Source: Chthoniobacterales bacterium
GTDB taxonomy: Bacteria; Verrucomicrobiota; Verrucomicrobiia; Chthoniobacterales; UBA10450
Direction of reading: 5' to 3'
Assembly (NCBI GenBank): GCA_013821455.1
Contig: JACDGS010000045.1
Location: forward strand, 1 to 33,013
Length of the DNA stretch: 33,013 nt
The notes beneath the pieces were generated by a model. The model worked only from the letters and a program-made list of their open reading frames with translations, searched no databases and was not told where the DNA came from. Positions within the stretch are counted from its first letter, which is position 1. Each line of letters begins with the position of its first letter. The position numbers were made by a program, and so were the translations under genes. This document shows positions 1 through 7,246 of the stretch, piece after piece.

Positions 1-214
1 CACGCGCCACCGGAAGAGGAAGCGTTCCCAAGACCAGACCCACCGCCAAACCCATCTCTCAAACCAATGACCTAAAACCAACCTGAATCCGCACGCCGCC
101 CTTGACTCCCTACATAGGGGTTAGGCGGGCGGGAGAAGCTTGTCACTGCTTTGCGACACCACCTGGTGCGTGGTTTTCGATCGCAGTTCGAAACCAGCGG
201 AGCGCTTCTTGCAC

Positions 215-703
215 ATGGCCAGCCACCACCCAGAGTTTACTCCTGCGGTGCCGTTTGCAGCGCAGCAGGAGATTGTTTTGCGGCGCCGGATTATTCCGCG
301 CACTGATTACTGGCGAGTGGCCTTGTCGATGCCTCCCGCGCCGGATGCATCAAACTATCTTCTCGAGATAATGTGCTACGATCCGCATCATCGCATCATC
401 ATCACTAGTCGAGATGGCACGGCACATGAAGTTGAGATCTGTTTTAACTGCCAGAAGATGCGTGTTGACTCTCCTTGGGTTGGCGGCATACCGCTGGTAT
501 GGCAGCACACGTTACTATCCCTCTTTCAGCGTTACGGTATGCCCGAGAGATCGTCCGGGGAGTATTCGGAGTCGCAGCCGACCGCTGGCCGGCGTACGGC
601 CAAGTTTACCATGACCCTACCTCTTCTCGCGCCGCCATGCGCGCGCGCGCCAGCGGTGGCTGATCTTGTTCTCGTTAGGCGGATTCGTCGCACTCAACGT
701 TAA
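215..703 (+). CDS. Hypothetical protein with CFxC-type core, C-terminus probably degraded
   Basis: The recognisable part is the middle of the protein. A CYDPHHRIIIT segment is followed by a beta hairpin and EVEICFNCQKMRV. This resembles a small family of unknown function, common in soil bacteria, built on the pattern C-(Y/F)-x-P-R/H-H followed by xxICFxC. The ATG at 215 is chosen; an upstream TTG at 140 is also open, and neither has a good ribosome binding site. The last ~50 residues are rich in Arg, Ala and Pro and look like non-native sequence read through after a frameshift. The gene ends 9 bp before the next one. Function unknown; it may be a decaying gene. Confidence 0.45.
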   Translation: MASHHPEFTPAVPFAAQQEIVLRRRIIPRTDYWRVALSMPPAPDASNYLLEIMCYDPHHRIIITSRDGTAHEVEICFNCQKMRVDSPWVGGIPLVWQHTLLSLFQRYGMPERSSGEYSESQPTAGRRTAKFTMTLPLLAPPCARAPAVADLVLVRRIRRTQR

Positions 704-712
704 GGATAAACA

Positions 713-1555
713 ATGGAAAACAATGATTCTCACGTAACGATCCACATGGCGGCGAGCCTCGACGGCTTCATCGCACGAAAGGATGGGAGCGTGGACTGGA
801 TGGAGACCTCCGACGAATTCACCGCCGGGGGAAACCATGGCCCCCGCATTCGTCGAGGCTTCCTCAAAACGATCGACTGTTATGTCATGGGATCGCGCAC
901 TTATGAGACTGCGCTCAGTTTTGAGGCCAAAGGATTGGGCTGGGCGTATGGCGACAAACCCACCTTCGTCCTCACTCGTCGCGAGCTGGCGCGGACCCGG
1001 GATAGCGTCGAGTTTTATGCAGGCGATCTCGCGCAGTTCGTCAAGGGTCGCCTGCGGCCGAGGTTCCGCAGTATCTGGTTTGTCGGTGGCGGCGTTGTTT
1101 CCGGCGAATGCCTTCGTCTCGGGCTCGCTGACGAAGTGCGTTATTCGATCCTGCCGGTTTTGCTTGGTAATGGGATCGCATTCTTCGAGAAGCTCGATCG
1201 AGACGTCGCCCTCCATCTGACGGAAGTTGAAGCCTACCAGAGCGGCATGGTTCGAAGCCACTCGGGGTGGCGAGGACCCAGTGTCGGGCCAGGCTTGTTA
1301 CCGGCGCCGCAGACTACCATCGCCCGGCCAGACGACGGGAAAACCCTGCACGCTTTCGGAGATACGTTGCAGATAAAACTAAGTGGCGACGTAACTAATG
1401 GTGGCCTCACTCTAGGTCTCGGTTCTACTCCTCAAGGTCACGGTCTTCCTCCCCACATTCATCACCATGAAGAGGAGTTATTCATCGTCTTGGAAGGAGG
1501 CATCCGCTTTCTGCGCGATGACAATTCGACCGGGCCGCTGGGACCAGAACAGTGA
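713..1555 (+). CDS. RibD C-terminal/DHFR-like reductase fused to a truncated cupin
   Basis: Residues 7-180 form a dihydrofolate-reductase-fold domain of the RibD C-terminal (YyaP/YwjB-like) family. It opens with HMAASLDGFIARKDGSVDW, has VMGSRTYE in the middle, and the nucleotide-binding IWFVGGGVVSGECL near residue 125. Such proteins are NAD(P)H-dependent reductases of unknown substrate. Where the family normally ends (after SGMV), the frame runs on into a cupin sequence that looks like a separate protein (APQTTIARPDDGKTLHAFGD, then the metal-binding pattern PPHIHHHEEELFIVLEG). The cupin stops early, after GPLGPEQ. Its missing part continues in another frame just downstream, so the cupin half is broken. 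An AAGGAT sequence lies upstream of the ATG. The reductase half could still be functional. Confidence 0.8.
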   Translation: MENNDSHVTIHMAASLDGFIARKDGSVDWMETSDEFTAGGNHGPRIRRGFLKTIDCYVMGSRTYETALSFEAKGLGWAYGDKPTFVLTRRELARTRDSVEFYAGDLAQFVKGRLRPRFRSIWFVGGGVVSGECLRLGLADEVRYSILPVLLGNGIAFFEKLDRDVALHLTEVEAYQSGMVRSHSGWRGPSVGPGLLPAPQTTIARPDDGKTLHAFGDTLQIKLSGDVTNGGLTLGLGSTPQGHGLPPHIHHHEEELFIVLEGGIRFLRDDNSTGPLGPEQ

Positions 1556-1710
1556 TCTACACACCGCGCGGAGTTCGGCATACGTTTCAGAATGGTTATA
1601 GGACTTGCATAAGTCATAGTCAGCAATTCTTTCCACGCACCTGTCGCCCCGTGAAGGAACAAACGAATGCTCTTGGGAGCTTCCAAGTCATATTATGGGA
1701 AGCGCATTGA
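1549..1710 (+). pseudogene. Frameshifted remainder of the cupin domain
   Basis: Immediately after the break in the preceding gene, the alternative frame reads TVIYTPRGVRHTFQN. This is the usual second cupin motif (G-x-x-x-xxPxGxxHxxxN). Inserting one G near 1547, so that GGACCAGAACA becomes GGACCAGGAACA, would restore GPGTVIYTPRG in frame with the upstream cupin. Past TFQN the sequence no longer looks like a cupin (GYRTCISHSQQ...), so there is a second lesion or truncation. It is read as a pseudogene tail and is not expected to be translated on its own. Confidence 0.7.
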
Positions 1711-1740
1711 CTGAGCAGATTGTTCCCTACAACCTCCCCC

Positions 1741-2448
1741 ATGTATCTCCTGCGTATTTTTTTGCTCGTTCCCTTTTTCAGCCCGCAACTTATCCGAGCC
1801 GCCGAACCTTCGGCGATACAGATTGAGGTGAAGGATATTCTCAATGCTCGAGTTGTTACCGTGGTCAAGGGTGGGGCACTAGTGCCCCTGCATGAGACTA
1901 TTGATGGCGCCGGAGGCCTGGCGACTCAGGCAGCGGTCGCGCTGATGGGGAATAAGAACGCCCACCCACTTCCCGATCATCCTACCTTTCCGGCAACCGA
2001 CCGTCATCCGGAAGCTGTCCTGCACTATGCGAATGAAGATGCCGCGTCTAATCAGGTGCGACGTGCGCAAGGCGAGGACACGTTCTTCTTTTCCGTGTCG
2101 CCGAATCACTACTCACATCTGCACATTTATTGCACGAGCGGGTGGGGCGCCAGTCAGTTACAAGTGAAGTTAATTTATGAGGATCAACCGGCCGAACGGC
2201 GTAGCCTCGAAATACCGGACTGGTATTGGGAGATCAAGCCGAACGATCCTGTCCGTTCTTATCTCGCGACGAACCTCGGCAAGTGGACGAGTAAGAATCA
2301 AATGGCCGAGCAGGATCATCACTATATCTTCGCGCTCGACCTGACTCCCGCGCCCGGCAGAGTCCTAACTCGGGTAGCTATTCACAAACTCGACAAGGGT
2401 CTGATGGGATTTTACGGAGCTACCGGCACCCTGGCGCAGAAGGAGTAA
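1741..2448 (+). CDS. Exported protein of unknown function
   Basis: The protein has a clear Sec signal peptide: the hydrophobic stretch YLLRIFLLVPFF, then a predicted cleavage after IRAAEP. The mature part of ~210 residues is rich in beta-prone segments and aromatic residues (HYSHLHIYCTSGWG, IPDWYWEIKPND, HYIFALDLTPAPG), consistent with a secreted or periplasmic beta-sandwich protein. The ATG at 1741 is preferred because it puts the signal peptide at the N-terminus; an in-frame ATG at 1720 adds seven residues. A CCTAACGA repeat and a strong inverted repeat lie between it and the convergent gene. I do not recognise the family. Confidence 0.65.
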   Translation: MYLLRIFLLVPFFSPQLIRAAEPSAIQIEVKDILNARVVTVVKGGALVPLHETIDGAGGLATQAAVALMGNKNAHPLPDHPTFPATDRHPEAVLHYANEDAASNQVRRAQGEDTFFFSVSPNHYSHLHIYCTSGWGASQLQVKLIYEDQPAERRSLEIPDWYWEIKPNDPVRSYLATNLGKWTSKNQMAEQDHHYIFALDLTPAPGRVLTRVAIHKLDKGLMGFYGATGTLAQKE

Positions 2449-2483
2449 GCCAGACTGCCAACAAAAGTGCCAGCGGGCACCAG

Positions 2484-2491
2484 CCTAACGA
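2484..2491 (+). repeat. CCTAACGA octamer, intergenic copy
   Basis: One of 25 perfect copies of the octamer in the window. This one lies 36 bp after a stop codon in a convergent intergenic gap. Confidence 0.8.
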
Positions 2492-2518
2492 GTATAAGTC
2501 TTTATTCGTACACAGAAA

Positions 2519-2560
2519 CCCGGCGGAGGAGCAGTTCTTGGACTGCGTCCCGCCGCCGGG
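2519..2560. terminator. Convergent inverted repeat, probable bidirectional terminator
   Basis: CCCGGCGG at 2519-2526 pairs with CCGCCGGG at 2553-2560. Inside it GCAGT (2531-2535) pairs with ACTGC (2542-2546). The structure sits in the gap between two convergent genes (ends at 2448 and 2585), where a shared terminator is expected. On the minus strand it is followed by a short TTT; neither side has a long T-run, so termination efficiency is uncertain. Confidence 0.5.
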
Positions 2561-2584
2561 TCTGTTAGTTTGGTAGTCTCAGTG

Positions 2585-3763
2585 TTAGCCGGGACCCTGC
2601 TGACCGTCGGGGCCATTGGCAGGGCGTTTCTTTTTCTTGCCCTGTCCTGGGCCGGCCGGTCCACGACGTTGTGGACCACCACGCTCAGCGGCCGGTCCGG
2701 GACCACCATTGCGGCCGGGACCTACTGCGCCTATGACGTGATTTCCTGTTTGGCGACGACCGACGCGGGGACCCTGAGGTCCATTGTTACCTTCGGCATG
2801 CTGTTGGGCTCGACGGTTCTTACCAGCCTGCGGGCCTGCTGCGCGCCCATCGGCACGAGCTGCCTTCTTCGCGGCGGGGCCTGATTCGTTCGCTGCTTGA
2901 CCAGCTCCTTTCTTGCCTTTCCCTCCGGTAGCCTGCTGGTTTGGCGCGGTTTCATTTCCAGCTCCGGCTTTGTCGCCTTTGGCGGTGGTTTCGGCGGCAG
3001 TTTGTTTTTCAGGAGCGTTGGCTGCTGCTGGCGCAGCTCCGTTCCCGGCTGCCGCTCCTCCGCCGTTTCCACCATTCTTAGCTTGAAACGCCTTTACTGC
3101 GTCAGCCTTGGGTTTGCCTTTGTTATTCGCGGCGTGGAGCGAGGGGTCGGCCTTTGCTGCCTCAGCCTGCGCGGTCTGAGCCTGCACCGGCGCGACATGT
3201 TCGGCTTTCGCCGCGGCTTGTTCCTGAGCGCTAGGTTTAGCCTTCGCGCCGCCCGGGCCGTTGAACCCAGCCTTGCTGCCGGTGTTGTTATTGTTAACGA
3301 CGGTCTTATTAACATAAGTGTTATGAATGATCGTGGTATTTACACGAGTCACCGCGGTGTTATAACGGAAGACGCCGCCGTTCCATTCGCCGCCGTAGTA
3401 GCCGCGTCCGCCGTAGCCGAAGCCGTAGTTAATTCCACCGTAGAATCCTACGGTAGGACCCCAGTAGCCTTCGTTGAAGAGATAATGGCCGCCGCGATAT
3501 CCCCAGTAGCCGGGAGTCCAGAGAAAGCCCACGCGCGGCGGTAACACCCAGGCCCCCGGGACCCAGTAATAGCCGAAATCAGCATAGGCCCAATAGCCCG
3601 GGGTCCAGAGATAGCCTTCGCCCGGCGCGTAGGGTTGCTCGTAAATCGGAATGGCCGGTGGAGCGATGCCGACCGAGACGGCAACAAACGCTTTCGATGA
3701 AGCCAGCGGGAGCCCTGCGAAAAGCAAGGCCGCCAGCACGATAGTAGGGATTCTTATTTTCAT
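2585..3763 (-). CDS. YXWGXW repeat-containing exported protein with long basic low-complexity tail
   Basis: A signal peptide (KIRIPTIVLAALLFAGLPLA) precedes a Tyr/Trp/Gly-rich block at about residues 35-125. This block has repeated units such as GYLWTPGYWAYADFGYYW, VGFLWTPGYWGYRGGHY and NEGYWGPTVGFYGG, the YXWGXW repeat family found in exported proteins of Gram-negative soil bacteria. After an Asn/Thr-rich stretch with NNNNTG, the C-terminal ~220 residues are low complexity (Ala, Gly, Lys, Pro, Gln), end strongly basic with GQGKKKKRPANG, and lack aromatic residues. The internal ATG at 3763 is chosen because it starts the signal peptide. The tail suggests an extended, possibly nucleic-acid- or polyanion-binding surface segment; that is inference. 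Function unknown. Confidence 0.8.
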   Translation of the reverse strand: MKIRIPTIVLAALLFAGLPLASSKAFVAVSVGIAPPAIPIYEQPYAPGEGYLWTPGYWAYADFGYYWVPGAWVLPPRVGFLWTPGYWGYRGGHYLFNEGYWGPTVGFYGGINYGFGYGGRGYYGGEWNGGVFRYNTAVTRVNTTIIHNTYVNKTVVNNNNTGSKAGFNGPGGAKAKPSAQEQAAAKAEHVAPVQAQTAQAEAAKADPSLHAANNKGKPKADAVKAFQAKNGGNGGGAAAGNGAAPAAANAPEKQTAAETTAKGDKAGAGNETAPNQQATGGKGKKGAGQAANESGPAAKKAARADGRAAGPQAGKNRRAQQHAEGNNGPQGPRVGRRQTGNHVIGAVGPGRNGGPGPAAERGGPQRRGPAGPGQGKKKKRPANGPDGQQGPG

Positions 3764-3919
3764 TTTCAGTTGTAGCATGGAATTGGAAACGAGAGACGCA
3801 ACCAACTCTCCAAGTATTCATAATAAAACCCCACCAGGGTTTCGGTTGCAGTCCTCGCGTCAGTCAGTAATCGGCTGCGCGGGGGAAAATGCGCGTGTGT
3901 CGGGGGCGTGACGGCGTTG

Positions 3920-4390
3920 TTAGGGACGGGGGAAACCCGAGAAGAAGTGGGCGAAGAAACTTCCGAAAATGGCCATCAGCAGGAGGAGGAGAATGATAAG
4001 GGCGGGAAGGAAGCAGCAGATGACCAGAAAGGCGGCGATCATCCCTTTGAACATCAGCTTGAGAATGGAACCGAAAGGCAAATCGATATCGACGAGAGCG
4101 AAATTACGACTGACCGGCGCGCTGGTCTGTGAGCCAAGAGGGTTCTCGACGTAAAGAGATGGTAGCGGCGGAGGCGCGGAAGGTGGTGCGGAAATACCTG
4201 GCGCGGGCGCCAACGGCGCGCCGTACTTCAACATAGGAAGATAGTCATCGATTGTTTTCCAAATGCCATCCAGACCAGTCCGGCATGGAGTGTTGCGGTC
4301 GATCCGTGACTCGGCAAAAAGTTGCGAGACCTGCTCTTCGAAGTAAGGCCCTTCCTCACGTTCCGACGTTTTAAGGTAATAGGATAACAT
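3920..4390 (-). CDS. GYF_2 (DUF4339) domain membrane protein
   Basis: The first ~55 residues (YYLKTSEREEGPYFEEQVSQ ... GIWKTIDDYLP) match the GYF_2/DUF4339 pattern, a small domain usually placed next to membrane segments. A Pro/Ala/Ser-rich linker follows. The C-terminus is a long hydrophobic region (MIAAFLVICCFLPALIILLL and onward) giving one or two membrane helices, then a short FFSGFPRP end. The start is set at the ATG that begins MLSYYLK, nine codons inside the longest frame, because the GYF_2 domain normally starts at the N-terminus. It probably displays the GYF_2 domain on the cytoplasmic side. Partner unknown. Confidence 0.75.
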   Translation of the reverse strand: MLSYYLKTSEREEGPYFEEQVSQLFAESRIDRNTPCRTGLDGIWKTIDDYLPMLKYGAPLAPAPGISAPPSAPPPLPSLYVENPLGSQTSAPVSRNFALVDIDLPFGSILKLMFKGMIAAFLVICCFLPALIILLLLLMAIFGSFFAHFFSGFPRP

Positions 4391-4455
4391 CGGCTGGCTG
4401 ACTCCTGGCAAGCTCACTTCGCGAGCGCGCCAGTGCGGTGGTAACTCGCGTTTTC

Positions 4456-4812
4456 CTACTTCGGCAAATCGGGAGTTACTTTGGCCGAGATAGCCGCCGC
4501 GCGCTGCGTTTCTTCTGGAGTCATCCTGGCGCCCGCTTGTTGCAGCTTGGCCTGCCAGTCCTGGACGCCTTTGCCTTCGTCGATGTATCGCATCGTTAGG
4601 CTGACATCGCCGGCCTTGAACTTCTTTACCGTCTTGACGAAGTGAGTGGCCGCTTTCTCGTAGTCATTGATCATGAAATCGATTTCGTTCAAATGAACGT
4701 GGGGGTCCTTCTTCGCGGTGGTATCCGGCGCGTCTTCCCCGCAACCGCCGAGCACAAGAAGCAAAGGAGCGATCAGAGCGAGCAACAGAGCGAGGTGAGA
4801 GATTCGTTTCAC
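4456..4812 (-). CDS. Small lipoprotein of unknown function
   Basis: A hydrophobic signal segment ends in a lipobox-like VLGGC, followed by GEDAPDTTAKKD, so the mature protein is probably lipid-anchored. The ~95-residue mature part is charged and helix-prone (INDYEKAATHFVKTVKKFKA, DWQAKLQQAGARMTPEETQR). The GTG at 4812 is chosen as start, giving a normal-length signal peptide; an in-frame ATG at 4860 would add 16 residues. A TCGTTAGG octamer lies inside the gene at 4593. No family recognised. Confidence 0.6.
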   Translation of the reverse strand: MKRISHLALLLALIAPLLLVLGGCGEDAPDTTAKKDPHVHLNEIDFMINDYEKAATHFVKTVKKFKAGDVSLTMRYIDEGKGVQDWQAKLQQAGARMTPEETQRAAAISAKVTPDLPK

Positions 4813-4824
4813 AAGTTTCTTTAA

Positions 4825-5256
4825 GAAAGAGAATCGAAAGGCTATTCCAAAAAGTGTCACGCACGCAACTTATTTGCGGGGAAGTTCGCCGCGCCTCGCA
4901 GAAAATTTTCTGGACAGGCTGTTCGCGACGATCTCAATCTGCGCGTAAACAATTCGGGAGGCGCGAATAGCTTCTTCGGCTTGGCGGTTGCGATTAACGG
5001 CGCGACTGCACTTATCGGCGCCGACGTCGCCACCGTGGGCAGCCACACCTCGCAAGACAAGGCCTACACCTTCACCGCACCGTTCGCGAGCTGGCTCGAG
5101 CAAGCGATCCTTACCGCAAGTGATGGAACGGCCGACGACTTCTTTGGCGCGGCGCTGGCCCTGGACGGCGGCACCGCTTTGGTGAGCACGCCGCATCCCA
5201 CGATCAACGGCAATCCCTTCCAAGGCGCGGCCTATTTCTACACGCAAGCGCCCTAA
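4825..5256 (+). pseudogene. C-terminal fragment of an FG-GAP repeat protein
   Basis: The frame is open from just after a stop at 4824 but has no convincing start codon. It encodes two FG-GAP-like units, NSFFGLAVAINGATALIGA and DDFFGAALALDGGTALVSTP, and ends with AAYFYTQAP. FG-GAP proteins of this type are large secreted beta-propellers with many such units, so only the last ~130 residues remain. The stop codon TAA is embedded in a CCTAACGA octamer (5252-5259). Its 5' end overlaps the start region of the divergent lipoprotein gene, which marks a rearrangement junction. Confidence 0.75.
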
Positions 5257-5479
5257 CGAGAATTAGTCGTAAGCTCTTATTGTTAGCAGGCGGACCAATC
5301 GCGTCATCTCGCGCATGACTCCCATCGCGGAAGCCGTGTCCTAGGTTACGGAACTTAAACTGCAAGACGTAGCAGTAAGGACCGCAGCGGGCGAATCCCT
5401 CCCTGCGGCTGGGATCACAGGGCGATTGTTGCGTCTGATAGACTTGGACGTGCGCGCTTTGACCGCGCCGAGAACTCTG

Positions 5480-6073
5480 TTACTTACCACCCGCGCCCTG
5501 ATCTCCTCCGCACGCGAGGTTTTCCATCTCCGTTACTACGCGATCCAACTCGTCAATTAACTCACTTTCTCCGTGAGCGCGAAAAGCAGTCACCAGTGCG
5601 CGGTAATACCAGAGACAACCTTCCTTGCCTGCTTTAAAGCGGGACCAAACTTCGTCGCCTACTTCGCGGAAGTTATGCACGATGGCCCGGCAGTTATGCA
5701 GCTTATCCGACGCGGAAACGAGGCGGGTCGAGGCTGAGGCGGCGCTTAGGTGTGCGATGTAGCTCTCTTTACGCTCGCGCCAGGGAGGCTTGGGGGTCTG
5801 GTCGCTGTCGGTGCAACCCTCAACGATGTCGGCCACTTCTTTGCCGAAGCGCTTGCGAATATCGCGCTGGCGTTCCGGCCCGCCGCCATCCTCGACCGCA
5901 TCGTGCAGGAGCGCGCCGATGGCTTCCTCTTCACTCGCGCCGTACTCCATGGCAATAGCCGCTACGCCCAGGAGATGACCAATGTAAGGGACATGCGTTT
6001 TCTTACGCAGTTGTGCGCCGTGGACGCGAGTAGCGTAGATAAGTGCTTCTTCGAATTTGGGTGTGAGTTTCAC
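5480..6073 (-). CDS. Stand-alone HD-domain phosphohydrolase, small alarmone hydrolase-like
   Basis: The 197-residue protein is a single HD domain like the hydrolase half of RelA/SpoT and the MESH1/SAH enzymes, which remove the 3'-pyrophosphate of (p)ppGpp using Mn2+. Visible signatures are RKKTHVPYIGHLLGVA (His33), the HD pair in ALLHDAVEDGG (His57-Asp58, Glu61-Asp62) and SASDKLHN (Asp123, Asn127). No synthetase, TGS or ACT domain is attached, and the length fits a single-domain hydrolase. A broader HD role (another nucleotide) is possible. The gene stands alone, followed by a 223-bp gap with no recognised feature. Confidence 0.8.
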   Translation of the reverse strand: MKLTPKFEEALIYATRVHGAQLRKKTHVPYIGHLLGVAAIAMEYGASEEEAIGALLHDAVEDGGGPERQRDIRKRFGKEVADIVEGCTDSDQTPKPPWRERKESYIAHLSAASASTRLVSASDKLHNCRAIVHNFREVGDEVWSRFKAGKEGCLWYYRALVTAFRAHGESELIDELDRVVTEMENLACGGDQGAGGK

Positions 6074-6595
6074 GATAAGACTCGAGCGATAGGTGAGTCT
6101 TTATCACTCTGTCTGAAATCTTCAAATGGTTGGTGTCAGCCGGCGCTTGGTTACCGCTCGCGTGATAAGCGCACGACTGCCCGATGAAGAAAGTAGTTAG
6201 TGGAGAGCTACGCGCTCACGGCGTGAGGCATGACTGCGATCTCTGTCATTGCCTATCCCCTCGGTCCCCTCGTTCCCAAACTCCAGTTTGGGAACGAGCT
6301 TGTTCTGGAAACTCCGTTTCGGTGCTTGGACGCTCGGTGTTGGTCTCATCACGTCGTGGCACTATCACGGATAAGTAAGCGGTGAGAGTTAAGAACGGGT
6401 TGTCGAAACGGAGTTTCGAGAGCAGGTGCGTTCCCAAAGGGACTTTGGGAACGAGTGTCTTGGGGAACGAGTGTCGAGTGCCGAGTGTCGAGTAGGACGA
6501 GGGAGCACTTAGCTACTCAGCACGCGGCGATCGCGTCACGAGCAATAAGAAGAAATGTTATTGATGAAGCCGCTAAGAACTAGCTTCAACGCAAC
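6074..6595. other. 522-bp intergenic region containing REP-like hairpins
   Basis: No convincing coding sequence on either strand. The central 185 bp hold the hairpin cluster listed separately. After it come short direct repeats of GAGTGTCGAGT/GAGTGCCGAGT around 6468-6492. The rest shows nothing I can assign. Confidence 0.7.
6269..6453. repeat. Cluster of four REP-like palindromic units
   Basis: Unit 1 pairs CTCGTTCCCAAACT (6269-6282) with AGTTTGGGAACGAG (6285-6298) around a CC loop. Unit 2 is GAAAC-TCC-GTTTC (6308-6320). Unit 3 is TCGAAAC-GGA-GTTTCGA (6403-6419). Unit 4 pairs CGTTCCCAAAG (6429-6439) with CTTTGGGAACG (6443-6453) around GGA. Units 1 and 4 share the arm CGTTCCCAAA, and units 2 and 3 share GAAAC/GTTTC, with the same TCC/GGA-type loops. 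The order A-B-B-A suggests a composite mobile repeat (BIME-like). GTTCCCAA...TTGGGAAC palindromes of this type are widespread in several phyla and are thought to be mobilised by REP-associated tyrosine transposases; none is in this window. Confidence 0.8.
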
Positions 6596-6907
6596 TCACG
6601 GCCAGGGATGACGGAGAGCGCTATTGTGAGACTCGATCGCGGCCTTATTGAAGCAATCTAAAGCTACGAGAAACCCATCGGTAAGTTCGCCGGAAATGAG
6701 ATGTTCTTCGATTAAGTGCGCGGCGATGGCGATTTCGCGCCTAACATCCAGATCGGCGTCAGCGTCCTCCTGCGCATCGAAAGTTTCCAGGCAGGCCGCG
6801 GCTATTTCATAAAGGCCTTCGAGAAGCTGGCGTTGTACCGTCTCGGGGTATTCCTGTTGGTGATCGACCAACAGTTGGATGATGGCGTTGGCGTTAGTTA
6901 TTTCCAT
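6596..6907 (-). CDS. Small helical hypothetical protein
   Basis: A ~103-residue, acidic, mostly alpha-helical protein (ANAIIQLLVDHQQEYPETVQ, REIAIAAHLIEEHLISGELT). The ATG at 6907 is chosen: it overlaps the end of the upstream gene by 14 bp, suggesting translational coupling, and the longer frame would add Arg-rich residues that look like read-through. No signal peptide or membrane segment. Family not recognised. Confidence 0.6.
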   Translation of the reverse strand: MEITNANAIIQLLVDHQQEYPETVQRQLLEGLYEIAAACLETFDAQEDADADLDVRREIAIAAHLIEEHLISGELTDGFLVALDCFNKAAIESHNSALRHPWP

Positions 6908-7136
6908 TGCGAGATGCCGGCGCGGTCTGGCGTGGTCGATAGTGGCGGTGGGTGTGCGGAGTTTGAATTTCAGTGGCAAACTCCTTTAAGAGCTTCGCGA
7001 GACCGGGAAGCGCGCCGCCCTTGATCCGGTTCGCATAGGCGAAGTAGAGGACCTTCCCTAGATCGGCGGTGGTGTAGCGAGCATGCACCTTCGCTAACTC
7101 GGTCCCGAGGCGTCGTACCTCGTTAGGCTCGATCAT
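6894..7136 (-). CDS. Small basic hypothetical protein
   Basis: An 80-residue protein with an amphipathic helical core (VRRLGTELAKVHARYTTADL, GKVLYFAYANRIKG) and a polar tail. It is first in a two-gene unit with the overlapping helical protein downstream. A TCGTTAGG octamer lies near its 5' end (7120-7127). Function unknown. Confidence 0.55.
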   Translation of the reverse strand: MIEPNEVRRLGTELAKVHARYTTADLGKVLYFAYANRIKGGALPGLAKLLKEFATEIQTPHTHRHYRPRQTAPASRNGNN

Positions 7137-7246
7137 ATGTAGGGAGACCTGTGAGTCTCTCCAACGGTTACGAAAATGGATTTTCTTTGCTGTTTTTTCA
7201 TAAACTTACTCACAGCTTTCCGCGAGCCTTTCCGGCAGTAGGCGAC

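Noticed and set aside
2897-3544. 215-codon plus-strand frame
   Set aside because: Antisense to the YXWGXW protein; the repetitive GC-rich coding sequence keeps the opposite strand open.
5257-5479. Possible tRNA or small RNA in the gap
   Set aside because: I could not fold a cloverleaf or find TTCGAATC-like T-loop and matching acceptor arms.
6527-6536. GCGATCGC (HIP1-like) octamers at several places (also near 14476, 14885, 16227, 28137)
   Set aside because: About five copies of a GC-rich palindrome in 33 kb of GC-rich DNA is only a slight excess, unlike the 25 copies of CCTAACGA.
7141-7160. Small GGAGAC/GTCTC-type hairpin as terminator of halogenase-like gene 1
   Set aside because: The stem is short and lies close to the next gene start without a T-run; too weak to annotate.
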